A stretch of 48,655 nucleotides of DNA from CBDUQI01 sp965369325. Its GTDB lineage: Bacteria > Pseudomonadota > Gammaproteobacteria > Steroidobacterales > JBCBZW01. The notes beneath the pieces were generated by a model. That model worked only from the letters and a program-made list of their open reading frames with translations. It did no database searches and had not been told where the DNA came from. Location of the stretch: NCBI GenBank assembly GCA_965369325.1, contig CBDUQI010000015.1:1-48655 (forward strand). Direction: 5' to 3'. Made by a program: the position numbers and the translations under genes. This document shows positions 36,277-45,168 of this stretch, one piece after another (position 1 is the stretch's first letter; every line of letters starts with the position of its first letter).

Positions 36277-36768
36277 ATGAAATACTCCGAAAGCCGGGAC
36301 GCGGATAAAATCGTCCAGATTGTGCAGTCGATGCGGGACATGCCCGGTCCCCTGCTGCCTGTTTTGCACGAGGTGCAGAATCAGTTGGGCTATGTACCGG
36401 ACGAAGTGGTGCCGATAATCGCCCGTGAGCTCAACCTGTCCCGCGCCGATGTGCACGGGGTCATCAGTTTCTATCATCACTTTGCCAGCCAGCCGCGGGG
36501 GCGCCATATCGTTGAAGTGTGCCGCGCCGAGTCCTGCCAGGCGGTGGGTGGGCGTTCGCTGGAAGCGTTTGCCAAGGCCAAGCTGGGGCTGGACTGGTAC
36601 GAGACCTCCAAGGACGGGCAGTTTACGCTGGAGCCGGTGTATTGCCTGGGCAACTGTGCCTGCTCTCCGGCAGTGCGTGTGGGCAAGCAGATATTTGGCC
36701 GCGTGAGCCAGCAGCAGTTTGATGAGTTGGTCGAGCAATTGGGCAACGTGCCGGTGGAGATGGCCTGA
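36277..36768 (+). CDS. fdsG: NAD-linked formate dehydrogenase, gamma subunit (NuoE-like)
   Basis: A 163-residue [2Fe-2S] subunit. Cysteines for the NuoE-type cluster are present as C-x4-C in VCRAESCQ and C-x3-C in YCLGNCACSP; the N-terminal helical part (LLPVLHEVQNQLGYVP) and SRADVHGVISFYHHF are typical of thioredoxin-like NuoE proteins. It passes electrons between the FMN subunit and other centres of a soluble formate dehydrogenase. ATG 36277 is chosen; the frame opens 15 bases earlier. The stop overlaps the fdsB start by one base (TGATG). Confidence 0.9.
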   Translation: MKYSESRDADKIVQIVQSMRDMPGPLLPVLHEVQNQLGYVPDEVVPIIARELNLSRADVHGVISFYHHFASQPRGRHIVEVCRAESCQAVGGRSLEAFAKAKLGLDWYETSKDGQFTLEPVYCLGNCACSPAVRVGKQIFGRVSQQQFDELVEQLGNVPVEMA

Positions 36769-38321
36769 TGAGTACATCGCAGCCGGTGAAGATTTTTGTG
36801 CCGCGGGATTCCTCCTCGCTTTCCGTTGGCGCCGAGCAGGTGCTCACCGCCTTGCAGGTGGCGCTGGCTAATCAGGGCGCACCGGGAGAAGCGACCATCG
36901 TGCGCAATGGCTCGCGCGGCGTGTATTGGTTGGAGCCGATGGTGGAGGTGCAAACCGAACGGGGCCGAGTAGCCTACGGGCCGGTGAGCGCGCAGGACGT
37001 TCCGACACTGATCGAGCAGGGCATGCTGCACGGCGAGCAAACGCACCCGCTGTCGCTGGGCCTGACCGATGAGATCCCTTTCTTGAAGGCGCAGGACCGA
37101 TTGACGTTTGCCCGCGCCGGCATCATCGATCCGGTCAGCCTGGACGACTACCTGGCCACTGACGGTTATACCGGCCTGAAGCGCGCGCTCGGCATGGCGC
37201 CGCAGGCACTGGTGGATGAGGTGAAGGTATCCGGGCTGCGTGGTCGTGGCGGCGCCGCCTTTCCCACCGGCATTAAATGGCAGACGGTGCTGGACACCCC
37301 GGCTGACCAAAAATACATCGTCTGCAATGCGGATGAGGGCGATTCCGGTACCTATGCAGATCGGCTGCAGATGGAGGCGGACCCGTTTGGTCTGATCGAA
37401 GGCATGACCATCTGCGGGCTCGCCGTGGGGGCTACCCAGGGCTACATCTATCTGCGCGAGGAGTATCCACACGCGCACGAGATTATGGACGCCGCCATTG
37501 CGCTGGCGGAGCGGGCGAACTATCTGGGCGAGGATGTGCTGGGCTCAGGCAAAGCGTTTCGCCTGGAGGTGCGCCTGGGCGCCAAAGCGTACATTTGCGG
37601 TGAGGAAACCGCGTTGCTGGAAAGCCTGGAGGGCAAGCGCGGCGTCATTCGCCCGAAGCCGCCGCTGCCGGCAATAACCGGCCTGTTTGGCAAACCGACC
37701 GTTATCAACAATGTGATCTCGTTGTCCACCGTGTCCATCATCCTGGCCAAAGGCGCGGACTTTTACAAAGACTTCGGGATGGGCCGTTCGCGCGGCACCA
37801 TGCCGTTTCAGCTGGCGGGTAATCTAAAGCAGCCTGGGTTGGTCGAGCTTGCCTTCGGTGTGACGCTGCGCGAGTTGCTGTTCGATTTTGGCGGCGGCAG
37901 CGCCAGCGGTCGTCCGCTGCGCTCGGTGCAGGCCGGTGGGCCGCTGGGCACCTATCTGCCGGAGTCGCAGTGGGATACGCCGATGGACTATGAGGCACTG
38001 GCCGCGCTCGGCGGCGTGCTGGGCCACGGCGGCGTGGTGGCATTTGATGACACCGTTAACATGGCCGAGCAATCACGCTTTGCCATGGAATTTTGCGTTG
38101 AGGAATCCTGCGGCAAATGCACGCCGTGCAGGATTGGCTCAACCCGTGGCGTGGAGGTGATCGATCGCATCCGCGCCAATCAGGATCGTGAGCAGAACAT
38201 GGAGCTTCTCGAAGAGCTGTGCGAGACCATGGTCGATGGCTCGCTTTGCGCTATGGGCGGGATGACCCCGTTTCCGGTGCAAAGCGCGCTTAAGCACTTT
38301 CGAGATGATTTCAAGCGTTAG
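36768..38321 (+). CDS. fdsB: NAD-linked formate dehydrogenase, beta subunit (NuoF-like)
   Basis: A 517-residue diaphorase subunit that reduces NAD+. An N-terminal ~120-residue thioredoxin-like segment is followed by the NuoF core: the FMN-binding GLRGRGGAAFPTGIKW, the NADH-binding CNADEGDSGTYADR, and the [4Fe-4S] motif ESCGKCTPCRIG near residue 450. It overlaps fdsG by one base and precedes fdsA by 16 bases. In characterised Fds complexes this subunit transfers electrons from formate oxidation to NAD+ in the cytoplasm. Confidence 0.94.
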   Translation: MSTSQPVKIFVPRDSSSLSVGAEQVLTALQVALANQGAPGEATIVRNGSRGVYWLEPMVEVQTERGRVAYGPVSAQDVPTLIEQGMLHGEQTHPLSLGLTDEIPFLKAQDRLTFARAGIIDPVSLDDYLATDGYTGLKRALGMAPQALVDEVKVSGLRGRGGAAFPTGIKWQTVLDTPADQKYIVCNADEGDSGTYADRLQMEADPFGLIEGMTICGLAVGATQGYIYLREEYPHAHEIMDAAIALAERANYLGEDVLGSGKAFRLEVRLGAKAYICGEETALLESLEGKRGVIRPKPPLPAITGLFGKPTVINNVISLSTVSIILAKGADFYKDFGMGRSRGTMPFQLAGNLKQPGLVELAFGVTLRELLFDFGGGSASGRPLRSVQAGGPLGTYLPESQWDTPMDYEALAALGGVLGHGGVVAFDDTVNMAEQSRFAMEFCVEESCGKCTPCRIGSTRGVEVIDRIRANQDREQNMELLEELCETMVDGSLCAMGGMTPFPVQSALKHFRDDFKR

Positions 38322-38337
38322 GACTGAGGAATAAGAG

Positions 38338-41217
38338 ATGCGGGAATATTTTGACCCACGCAAAGAGGCAGACCCGGAGATAGACTACGGCACTCCGGCG
38401 CCGACCAACGACCCAGTCGCTGTCACCGATATGGTGTCCTTGAGCATTGATGGCAAGCAGGTTGAGGTGCCCGCCGGTACCTCCATCATGCGCGCGGCCG
38501 CGATGGCCGGCACCAACATTCCTAAATTGTGCGCGACCGACAGTCTGGAGTCGTTCGGCTCCTGCCGCCTGTGTCTGGTGGAGATTGAAGGACGTCGAGG
38601 CTATCCCTCCTCGTGCACCACGCTGGTGGGTGAGGGAATGAAGGTCAGCACGCAGACCGACAAGGTCAGCAAGCTGCGCCGCAACGTGATGGAAATGTAT
38701 ATCTCCGATCACCCGCTGGACTGCCTGACCTGTTCGGCCAACGGCAACTGCGAGTTGCAGGACATGGCCGGCGCGGTGGGTTTGCGCAACGTGCGCTACG
38801 GCTACGAAGGCAACAATCACCTGGACGCGGAAAAAGACGAGTCCAACCCTTATTTCACCTTCGACCCCAGCAAATGCATCGTGTGCTCACGCTGTGTGCG
38901 CGCCTGTGAAGAAACTCAGGGTACTTTTGCACTGACCATCTCGGGGCGCGGATTCGAATCGAAAGTCTCTGCCGGCCAGGACCAGCCGTTTATGGATTCG
39001 GAGTGTGTGTCCTGCGGCGCCTGTGTGCAGGCTTGTCCCACCGCGACGCTGATGGAAAAGTCTATCATCGAGGCGGGCCAGGCGGATCACTCGGTAATCA
39101 CCACCTGTGCTTATTGTGGTGTTGGCTGCGCCTTCAAGGCCGACATGCAGGGCGACAAAGTTGTCAACATGACCCCGTGGAAGGGTGGTCAGGCCAACCG
39201 CGGGCACTCCTGCGTGAAAGGCCGCTTTGCCTTTGGCTACGCCACCCACACCGATCGCATTACCGAGCCGATGGTGCGCGATTGTATCGATCAGCCGTGG
39301 CGCAAAGTCTCATGGGATGAGGCATTCGAGTTTGCCGCAACCCGTATTCGTGGTATTCAGAAAACGCACGGGCGCAACGCAGTGGGCGGCATTACCTCCT
39401 CGCGCTGTACCAACGAGGAGACCTATCTGGTGCAGAAGCTGGTGCGTGCAGCATTTGGCAACAACAATGTGGATACCTGCGCTCGTGTGTGCCATTCGCC
39501 CACCGGTTTCGGACTGAAGACTACACTTGGCGAGTCGGCCGGCACGCAAACGTTCGATTCGGTAGAAAAAACCGATGTCGTGATGGTGATGGGTGCCAAC
39601 CCCACCGATGCACACCCGGTGTTCGGCTCGCGTATGAAGCGCCGTTTACGTCAGGGCGCACGGCTGATCGTGGTGGACCCGCGGCGGATCGATCTGGTGA
39701 AAAGCCCGCACGTGCATGCGGACCACCATATGAAGCTGCTGCCGGGGACTAACGTCGCGTTCCTCAATGCCATGGCCCATGTGATTATCAATGAAGGCCT
39801 GGAGGCCAGCGAGTTTATCGGCGAGCGTTGTGAGCTGGAAGCGTTTGATCAGTGGAAGGCGTTCATTGCTGATGAGCGCCATGCACCGGAGAGCACCGAG
39901 CACATCACTGGTGTGCCCGCCGCTGACCTGCGCGGCGCAGCGCGCCTGTTTGCCACCAGTGGTAATGGCGCCATTTATTACGGGCTGGGTGTGACTGAGC
40001 ATAGCCAGGGCTCTACTGCTGTCATGGGCATTGCGAATCTGGCCATGCTCACTGGCAACATTGGGCGCGAAGGGGTGGGTGTGAATCCATTGCGCGGTCA
40101 GAACAACGTGCAGGGCGCTTGCGACATGGGATCGTTCCCACACGAGCTTCCCGGCTACCGTCACGTGTCTATGGACGATGTGCGCGGGCAGTTCGAGCAG
40201 GCCTGGGGCGTGAAGATTGATCCGGAACCCGGCTATCGCATTACCAATATGCTGGATGCTGCGGTGGAGGGAGTTTACAAAGGCTTGTACGTTCAGGGCG
40301 AGGATATCGCCCAGTCCGACCCCAACACCAAGCATGTGGAGGCAGCGCTGAGAAATCTGGACTGCCTGATCGTGCAGGACCTGTTCCTTAACGAGACTGC
40401 GATGTACGCGCATGTGTTTTTACCGGGCTCCAGTTTCCTCGAAAAAAATGGCACCTTCACCAACGCCGAGCGACGCATCTCGCCGGTACGCAAAGTGATG
40501 TCACCGATGGCGGGCCTGGAAGACTGGGAAGTCACCGTAGGGTTGTCTAACGCACTCGGTTACGAGATGAACTACGAGCATCCCTCTCAGATCATGCAGG
40601 AGATCGCTGCCCTCACCCCAACCTTCACCAACGTCACCTACGAGCGTCTGGATGAGGCCGGCTCACTGCAGTGGCCATGCAACGACGAGGCGCCGGATGG
40701 CACGCCCATCATGCACACCGAGGAGTTCGTGCGCGGTAAGGGTTATTTCGCTATGACCGAGTACGTCGCCACCGATGAGAAAGTAACCCGTCGCTATCCG
40801 CTGCTGCTGACCACCGGCCGCATCCTGTCGCAGTACAACGTTGGCGCGCAGACTCGCCGCACCGACAATGTCTCCTGGCATGCCGAGGATATTCTGGAAA
40901 TTCACCCGCACGATGCGGAGGATCGCGGCATTAACAATGGCGACTTGCTGGAGCTGGCAAGCCGTGCGGGCGACACTCAATTACGCGCGAACGTGACCGA
41001 CCGGGTGCAACCGGGCGTGGTCTACACCACCTTTCATCATCCGGAGACAGGGGCAAACGTGATCACCACTGATAATTCCGATTGGGCGACCAACTGCCCC
41101 GAGTACAAAGTCACGGCGGTGCAGGTAGCGAAGGTCTCCAACAAGGTGAAGTCCTCCGAGTGGCAAACCCGCTACGCCGAGTTCAGCAAGAAGCAAATTG
41201 CGTACCTGGACAACTAA
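38338..41217 (+). CDS. fdsA: Formate dehydrogenase alpha subunit, Mo/W-bis-MGD catalytic subunit
   Basis: A 959-residue catalytic subunit. In order: a [2Fe-2S] domain (C-x-GSCRLC), a His/Cys [4Fe-4S] segment (HPLDCLTCSANGNC), two ferredoxin-like clusters (CIVCSRCVRACEE, CVSCGACVQACPT), and the Mo-enzyme [4Fe-4S] site (CAYCGVGC). The metal ligand is Cys385, with His386 following (ARVCHSP), so it is the cysteine form, not selenocysteine. Glycine- and aspartate-rich molybdopterin-binding motifs (VMVMGANPTDAHPV, GRILSQYNVGAQTRR) follow. Length is normal for FdsA (about 960). It oxidises formate to CO2 and is predicted to work in both directions. Confidence 0.96.
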   Translation: MREYFDPRKEADPEIDYGTPAPTNDPVAVTDMVSLSIDGKQVEVPAGTSIMRAAAMAGTNIPKLCATDSLESFGSCRLCLVEIEGRRGYPSSCTTLVGEGMKVSTQTDKVSKLRRNVMEMYISDHPLDCLTCSANGNCELQDMAGAVGLRNVRYGYEGNNHLDAEKDESNPYFTFDPSKCIVCSRCVRACEETQGTFALTISGRGFESKVSAGQDQPFMDSECVSCGACVQACPTATLMEKSIIEAGQADHSVITTCAYCGVGCAFKADMQGDKVVNMTPWKGGQANRGHSCVKGRFAFGYATHTDRITEPMVRDCIDQPWRKVSWDEAFEFAATRIRGIQKTHGRNAVGGITSSRCTNEETYLVQKLVRAAFGNNNVDTCARVCHSPTGFGLKTTLGESAGTQTFDSVEKTDVVMVMGANPTDAHPVFGSRMKRRLRQGARLIVVDPRRIDLVKSPHVHADHHMKLLPGTNVAFLNAMAHVIINEGLEASEFIGERCELEAFDQWKAFIADERHAPESTEHITGVPAADLRGAARLFATSGNGAIYYGLGVTEHSQGSTAVMGIANLAMLTGNIGREGVGVNPLRGQNNVQGACDMGSFPHELPGYRHVSMDDVRGQFEQAWGVKIDPEPGYRITNMLDAAVEGVYKGLYVQGEDIAQSDPNTKHVEAALRNLDCLIVQDLFLNETAMYAHVFLPGSSFLEKNGTFTNAERRISPVRKVMSPMAGLEDWEVTVGLSNALGYEMNYEHPSQIMQEIAALTPTFTNVTYERLDEAGSLQWPCNDEAPDGTPIMHTEEFVRGKGYFAMTEYVATDEKVTRRYPLLLTTGRILSQYNVGAQTRRTDNVSWHAEDILEIHPHDAEDRGINNGDLLELASRAGDTQLRANVTDRVQPGVVYTTFHHPETGANVITTDNSDWATNCPEYKVTAVQVAKVSNKVKSSEWQTRYAEFSKKQIAYLDN

Positions 41218-41220
41218 GTA

Positions 41221-41445
41221 ATGAGTGGTAGTGACGAGCTGAGTCATCTGGTCAAAATGGCCAATCAGATTGCCCGTAACATAGGCATTGGCCCGTCGGA
41301 GGATGATTCCGCCGCGCGGGTGGCGGATCACATCCAACGCTTCTGGGCACCGCGGATGCGCCAAAAAATGGCTGAACACTTCGAGCAGGTGTCCGGTGAG
41401 CTCTCGCCGATTGCGCGCAAGGCGCTGGCGCAGGTTAAGGCCTGA
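41221..41445 (+). CDS. fdsD: Formate dehydrogenase delta subunit
   Basis: A 74-residue helical subunit. It begins three bases after the fdsA stop and carries the pattern LVKMANQIARNIG ... VADHIQRFWAPRMRQKM of FdsD proteins, which are small accessory subunits of NAD-linked formate dehydrogenases. It ends the operon. Unlike many fdsGBACD operons there is no fdsC (FdhD-type sulfur-transfer) gene between fdsA and fdsD, and none is in the window. Confidence 0.9.
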   Translation: MSGSDELSHLVKMANQIARNIGIGPSEDDSAARVADHIQRFWAPRMRQKMAEHFEQVSGELSPIARKALAQVKA

Positions 41446-41656
41446 GCGACCGGCAGGTGGGGGCGGTGGCGTATGCCGCCTCTACTCTCTCGCACCCTTG
41501 GTGGTATGCACGCGTGATCCATTCGCGGTGTGAATTGACTATTCAAACCCATCACATACCTGTGGCAAGATGCCATCTAGGGCGCGAGTGGCGCGCGGGC
41601 ATGCCCTCAGCGTTGCGCCGCGAGCATTCTGACCACTACTTTCAAAGGCCATTGCT

Positions 41657-42043
41657 ATGATTCGAAACATTGTTATGTTGATGCTTGCGGGCCTGCTGTC
41701 GAGCCCGGTCGCGCTGAACGCACAAACCGCCGCGACAGACGGGCAAGCCCGGGCGCAATCTAACGGCACTTTTGTAGCCTGGGATGCGCAGCAACGCGAA
41801 TGGTTGTCGCCCGAGGCCTTCTGGCTCCGCTACGCAGCCCGCACCGGCGGGCTGACTTGGGGCCGCGGCATCGATTATCCACCTTACAAAGAAGTGAAAG
41901 AACTGGATACGTTTCTAATCGATTTGCCCAGTGGCCCGTGCCTGATGCAGTTTTTTCATTCCCGCTGGCGCCGTGCCAATGATGTGCACCGCTGGGACCC
42001 GGCCTTCGACAAGTTTGGTAGCTGCCCGCAGGTGTTTGACTGA
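41657..42043 (+). CDS. Small exported protein of unknown function
   Basis: A 128-residue protein with a clear signal peptide (about 24 residues, ending SPVALNAQ). The mature part is rich in Trp, Arg and Asp and holds two cysteines (SGPCLMQF and FGSCPQVFD) that could form a disulphide. Nothing is recognised. It lies between fdsD and the ArsN2-like gene, on the same strand, but with 211 bases upstream it is probably a separate unit. Confidence 0.6.
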   Translation: MIRNIVMLMLAGLLSSPVALNAQTAATDGQARAQSNGTFVAWDAQQREWLSPEAFWLRYAARTGGLTWGRGIDYPPYKEVKELDTFLIDLPSGPCLMQFFHSRWRRANDVHRWDPAFDKFGSCPQVFD

Positions 42044-42078
42044 GGGTGGCTTGTTCAAACCACAATCGAAGGTAGGCG

Positions 42079-42510
42079 ATGCACATCTTCACCCGACCGG
42101 ATGCCACTCAGGTGATCTGTCTGCTGACCGATTGCGACCTGCCCGCCAGCGATCTGGATGAGGCCGCGTTCGAGCATTTTCTGGGCTGTGGCAGTGGCGA
42201 TGAGCTGCAAGGCGTCATCGGTTTGGAGGTGCATGCGCCGTACGGTCTGCTGCGCTCGCTGGCGGTGTCATCACAGGCCAGAAGCCTGGGCTGTGGTCAG
42301 GCCCTGGTCGAGGCGCTTGAGACCCGAGCCCGCAACCTGGGGCTAAGTGCGCTGTACCTGCTCACCACCACCGCTGAGCAGTTCTTTGCCCGACGGGGGT
42401 ACGCGTGTGTAGAGCGCGCCGATGTGCCGCCGCAAATTCAGGCGACCCGCGAGTTCGCAAGCCTTTGCCCAGCCTCCGCAACGGTCATGCGCAAAGTGCT
42501 TGAGCATTAG
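42079..42510 (+). CDS. ArsN2-like GNAT acetyltransferase
   Basis: A 143-residue GNAT. The acetyl-CoA-binding strand-helix is LLRSLAVSSQARSLGCGQALV; the family-like ending ALYLLTTTAEQFFARRGYACVERADVP followed by REFASLCPASATVM matches ArsN2-type acetyltransferases, which are often found near arsenic-resistance genes. No ars gene is nearby, so the assignment rests on sequence pattern only. It lies 35 bases after the exported protein and may share its transcript. Confidence 0.75.
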   Translation: MHIFTRPDATQVICLLTDCDLPASDLDEAAFEHFLGCGSGDELQGVIGLEVHAPYGLLRSLAVSSQARSLGCGQALVEALETRARNLGLSALYLLTTTAEQFFARRGYACVERADVPPQIQATREFASLCPASATVMRKVLEH

Positions 42511-42552
42511 TCATCCATACGGCGGGGCGCCAAGTCTTGACCAGGAAGCATA

Positions 42553-42903
42553 ATGAAGATACTTAAAATATTTGTTGTTGTACTGCTCGCACTGATGGCG
42601 CTCGCCTCCGGCGTCGCCAAGGTGATGCAGTTGCCACAAGAATTGGACTTTTTTCAAAGTGTCGGGATGAATGTCACCGGCGTCCTCGCCCTGGGTGTGG
42701 CACAGTTGCTGGCAGCGCTTCTGTTGATTTCCCCGCGATCCCGCCTCCCCGGTGCGGTGCTTCTGGCGCTTACGCTGATGGTATCTACGATTGCGATTTT
42801 CATGGCCGGTAAGATGGGTTTTGGTGCGTTCTCGATGGTACCCATAGTGTTGGCGCTTTGGGTGGCGACAAACTCGTGGTCGCGACCCGTCAACGCCGGG
42901 TAA
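42553..42903 (+). CDS. DoxX-like small membrane protein
   Basis: A 116-residue protein with about four hydrophobic helices. The N-terminal LLALMALASGVAKVMQLP, and GVAQLLAALLLISPRSRLPGAVLLALTL, fit the DoxX-like family of small inner-membrane proteins. AGGAAGC lies before ATG 42553. The function is not known for most members. It is 7 bases from the next membrane-protein gene and probably co-transcribed with it. Confidence 0.75.
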   Translation: MKILKIFVVVLLALMALASGVAKVMQLPQELDFFQSVGMNVTGVLALGVAQLLAALLLISPRSRLPGAVLLALTLMVSTIAIFMAGKMGFGAFSMVPIVLALWVATNSWSRPVNAG

Positions 42904-42910
42904 ATTAAGC

Positions 42911-43324
42911 ATGGCCAGTACACTTGTCCTGTTGAGTTCGGTGGTTGTTTTTTTACTCGGCACTGCGCATATGGTGCTGACGTTTACTGGCCCAAAGCTC
43001 ACCCCACGCGACGACGACCTGCGCCAGGCCATGACGCAAGTGTCACCGGTGATCAGCCGTCAGACTGATATGTGGAAGTGCTGGGTGGGATTCAACGCCA
43101 GCCACAGTCTCGGGGCGATGCTGTTCGCGGCATTTTACGGCTACTTGTCGCTGGTTGCGCCGGGCGTTCTGTTTGGCTCGGTATTCCTGTCCGTGCTGGG
43201 CGCGCTTACCCTGCTGATCTACGCGGTGCTGGCACGGCGGTACTGGTTCAGCACGCCGCTGCGCGGCATCGTGTTGGCGCTTGCGCTGTATCTCGCGGGT
43301 CACATCGTGGCGCGCGTCGGCTGA
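42911..43324 (+). CDS. Small membrane protein (LIC_13387-like)
   Basis: A 137-residue protein with four predicted helices. The segment GTAHMVLTFTGPKLTPRD and the HSLGAMLFAAFYGYL loop resemble the uncharacterised LIC_13387 group. It begins 7 bases after the DoxX-like gene, suggesting an operon. Function unknown. Confidence 0.65.
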   Translation: MASTLVLLSSVVVFLLGTAHMVLTFTGPKLTPRDDDLRQAMTQVSPVISRQTDMWKCWVGFNASHSLGAMLFAAFYGYLSLVAPGVLFGSVFLSVLGALTLLIYAVLARRYWFSTPLRGIVLALALYLAGHIVARVG

Positions 43325-43365
43325 GCGCGATGTCCTCCATCTGAGTCATGCAATGGAGAAGGTGA

Positions 43366-43632
43366 ATGTGCAGAAACATCAAAACGCTCCACAACTTTGA
43401 GCCACCTGCCAGCGCGCAGGAGGTGCACGCAGCCGCGCTGCAATTCGTCCGCAAAATCAGTGGTAGTACCAAACCCTCGCAGGCGAACGCTGCCGCGTTC
43501 GAGCACGCCGTGGATCAGGTTGCGCTGGCCGTGCAGGACCTGCTGGGCGGGTTGGTGAGCGCCGCGCCGAAGAAAAATCGCGAGCAGGAACAGGCGAAGG
43601 CGCGGGCTCGCAACGCTAAACGCTTCGGCTAG
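43366..43632 (+). CDS. DUF2277 family protein
   Basis: An 88-residue protein starting MCRNIKTLHNFEPPAS, the diagnostic start of DUF2277 proteins (MCRNI...LHNFEPPAT), followed by FVRKISGSTKPSQAN and a charged C-terminal helix. GGAGAAGGTGA precedes the ATG. Function unknown. It is 41 bases after the previous membrane-protein gene on the same strand. Confidence 0.9.
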   Translation: MCRNIKTLHNFEPPASAQEVHAAALQFVRKISGSTKPSQANAAAFEHAVDQVALAVQDLLGGLVSAAPKKNREQEQAKARARNAKRFG

Positions 43633-43735
43633 CAGCATCATTAGCATCCGTCGCGGCCGCCCGGTCGCGGCGAAATCATGTCACATAAGCGTTCATCCGA
43701 GCGCTCACCACGCCAGCAAATTGACGTTTGTCTAA

Positions 43736-43750
43736 GGCCGCTAGGCGGCC
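43736..43750. other. Perfect GC hairpin (GGCCGC-TAG-GCGGCC)
   Basis: A 6-base-pair stem with a 3-base loop in the gap between the DUF2277 gene and the next lipoprotein gene. No T tract follows. It may be part of a terminator or simply chance in GC-rich DNA. A second GC-rich inverted repeat (CGTCGCGGCC / GGTCGCGGCG, imperfect) lies near 43651-43675. Confidence 0.4.
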
Positions 43751-43843
43751 GGAAAATTATGCCACCTGGTTCAACGGGTGTTGTTGGTTGACGCGCTAGC
43801 CTTGAGGAATCGACTGGTCCTGTTCGCTGAACCGAGGTACCTG

Positions 43844-44191
43844 ATGACTCACCGCTCTCTCATCGCTTTACTCGCCTTCGCGCTGTCGATGCCCGGATGC
43901 GCCAGGCTGCCGCCAGCGCCCGATAGCGCATCTGCCACACCCAATACGCGGGCGGCAGTTGCGCCCGCGTCCGCCGCAGGGGGGGAGTATTTTGAGCAGA
44001 TCGAGTCGACGGCAACCGCAGAGGATGCACAGCGTTTAGTTTGTCGGCGCGAGGCGCCGCCCGGCACCCGGGTAAAGCAAACGGTATGCCGTACACGGGC
44101 GCAGATGGGTTTGGATGAACGAAAGGCTCGTCGCACGCTCGGTGGGGTATCGCGGGCCCCGGTGGTTAACCTAAACCGTCTGGCGCAATAA
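43844..44191 (+). CDS. Predicted lipoprotein of unknown function
   Basis: A 115-residue protein. ATG 43844 gives a lipoprotein signal (MTHRSLIALLAFALSMPGC, lipobox S-M-P-G-C) and is preferred to the frame's earlier start at 43778. The mature part is Ala/Pro-rich, then shows RLVCRREAPPGTRVKQTVCRTRAQMGLDERKAR, a pair of cysteines in a region seen in small uncharacterised gammaproteobacterial proteins. No function. It is convergent with the cyclophilin gene. Confidence 0.65.
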   Translation: MTHRSLIALLAFALSMPGCARLPPAPDSASATPNTRAAVAPASAAGGEYFEQIESTATAEDAQRLVCRREAPPGTRVKQTVCRTRAQMGLDERKARRTLGGVSRAPVVNLNRLAQ

Positions 44192-44198
44192 CGCGCCC

Positions 44199-44720
44199 TT
44201 AGTCCTGCTGTACGGTCACCTTGACCATCTGCACCGGTTTGTTCGGTCGGTCCTGCACGTTGGTGGCGACTTTACCAATTTGGGTAATCACATCCATCCC
44301 GTCCAACACTTTGCCAAACACTGGGTGTTTGTAGGGCGTTTGCGGATTGAACCAATCCAGGTAGTCGTTGTTTGCGGTATTGATAAAAAACTGTGAGCTA
44401 CCGCTGTTAGGCTGCCCGTTGTTGGCCATTGAGAGCGTGCCCGGCGCGTTGGAGATCTGGTGCTCCTGCGGATGTTCATCCTCGATGTTGCCCTGCGGCC
44501 CTTTGCCGGTGCCGGCACGAGGATTTAGCGGATCGGCGCTGAGCGGGCAGCCAAACTGCACCATGAAGTTGTCAATGACGCGATGAAAATGCAGCCCATC
44601 GTAAAACCCGCTGTTCGCCAGCTCGATGAAGTTGCCAGCGGTCATGGGCATTTGATCGACAAATAGCTCGATCGAAAATGTGCCCAATGATGTTTCGCAC
44701 GTTGCCGTTGGATTCGCCAT
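44199..44720 (-). CDS. ppiB: Cyclophilin-type peptidyl-prolyl cis-trans isomerase
   Basis: A 173-residue cyclophilin. Start at ATG 44720 (MANPTATCETSLG); the frame's earlier start at 44768 adds a non-homologous leader. Active-site residues are in LHFHRVIDNFMVQFGCP (Arg, Phe) and PGTLSMANNGQPNSGSSQFFINT (Met, Gln, Phe), with HPVFGKVLDGMDVI following. No signal peptide, so it is the cytoplasmic PpiB-type form. It catalyses isomerisation of peptidyl-prolyl bonds. An insert GTGKGPQGNIEDEHPQ is typical of bacterial PpiB. Confidence 0.93.
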   Translation of the reverse strand: MANPTATCETSLGTFSIELFVDQMPMTAGNFIELANSGFYDGLHFHRVIDNFMVQFGCPLSADPLNPRAGTGKGPQGNIEDEHPQEHQISNAPGTLSMANNGQPNSGSSQFFINTANNDYLDWFNPQTPYKHPVFGKVLDGMDVITQIGKVATNVQDRPNKPVQMVKVTVQQD

Positions 44721-44768
44721 GCCTGTACCCCTGTTGTTCTGTTCGCGGTCGCTCTGCTGAGCGCACAA

Positions 44769-45168
44769 TCAAGCCTAACTCTTACTGAGCCGCCGCTCAG
44801 CACGTGAACAATCGCCTGACATCGCCCTGCTCCCCAGATGCATATCACCAACCGATTGCGGGGCGCAGGATACCAGAGCCGGTGCGGCGAGTAATCGTGG
44901 TGGGTGGTGCCGGATGACGGCTCATGCCCCCTGCAAGCTGTTCAAGCTTATGTTCTGTCGGGTGAATTCACGTTCCCGGTGAGGTTCGCAGGCGGTCCGG
45001 CCGCGCCTGGTGGGCGCGGTAGGTTTATCTGCAGTGCAGCGTGACATAGTGACCGTAATGAGGTGATTCGGCCTCGATTGGCGCTGTATTCAGTACGAAG
45101 AAAGGTTAAGCAGTGATATGCGTCGTAGAGTTTTGGCCATTTTACGGTAGTATTAAGGAGCTAAGCGG
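44769..45168. other. Gap with no supported gene
   Basis: 400 bases between the divergent cyclophilin and HTH-TPR loci. No repeat, hairpin with a T tract, or ORF with domain content was seen. It must hold the promoters for both; no clear -35/-10 pair was found by eye. The short ORF and ribosome site just before 45169 mark its right end. Confidence 0.4.

Noticed and set aside
36477..37478. 333-codon minus ORF over fdsG/fdsB
   Set aside because: Antisense to highly recognisable subunits.
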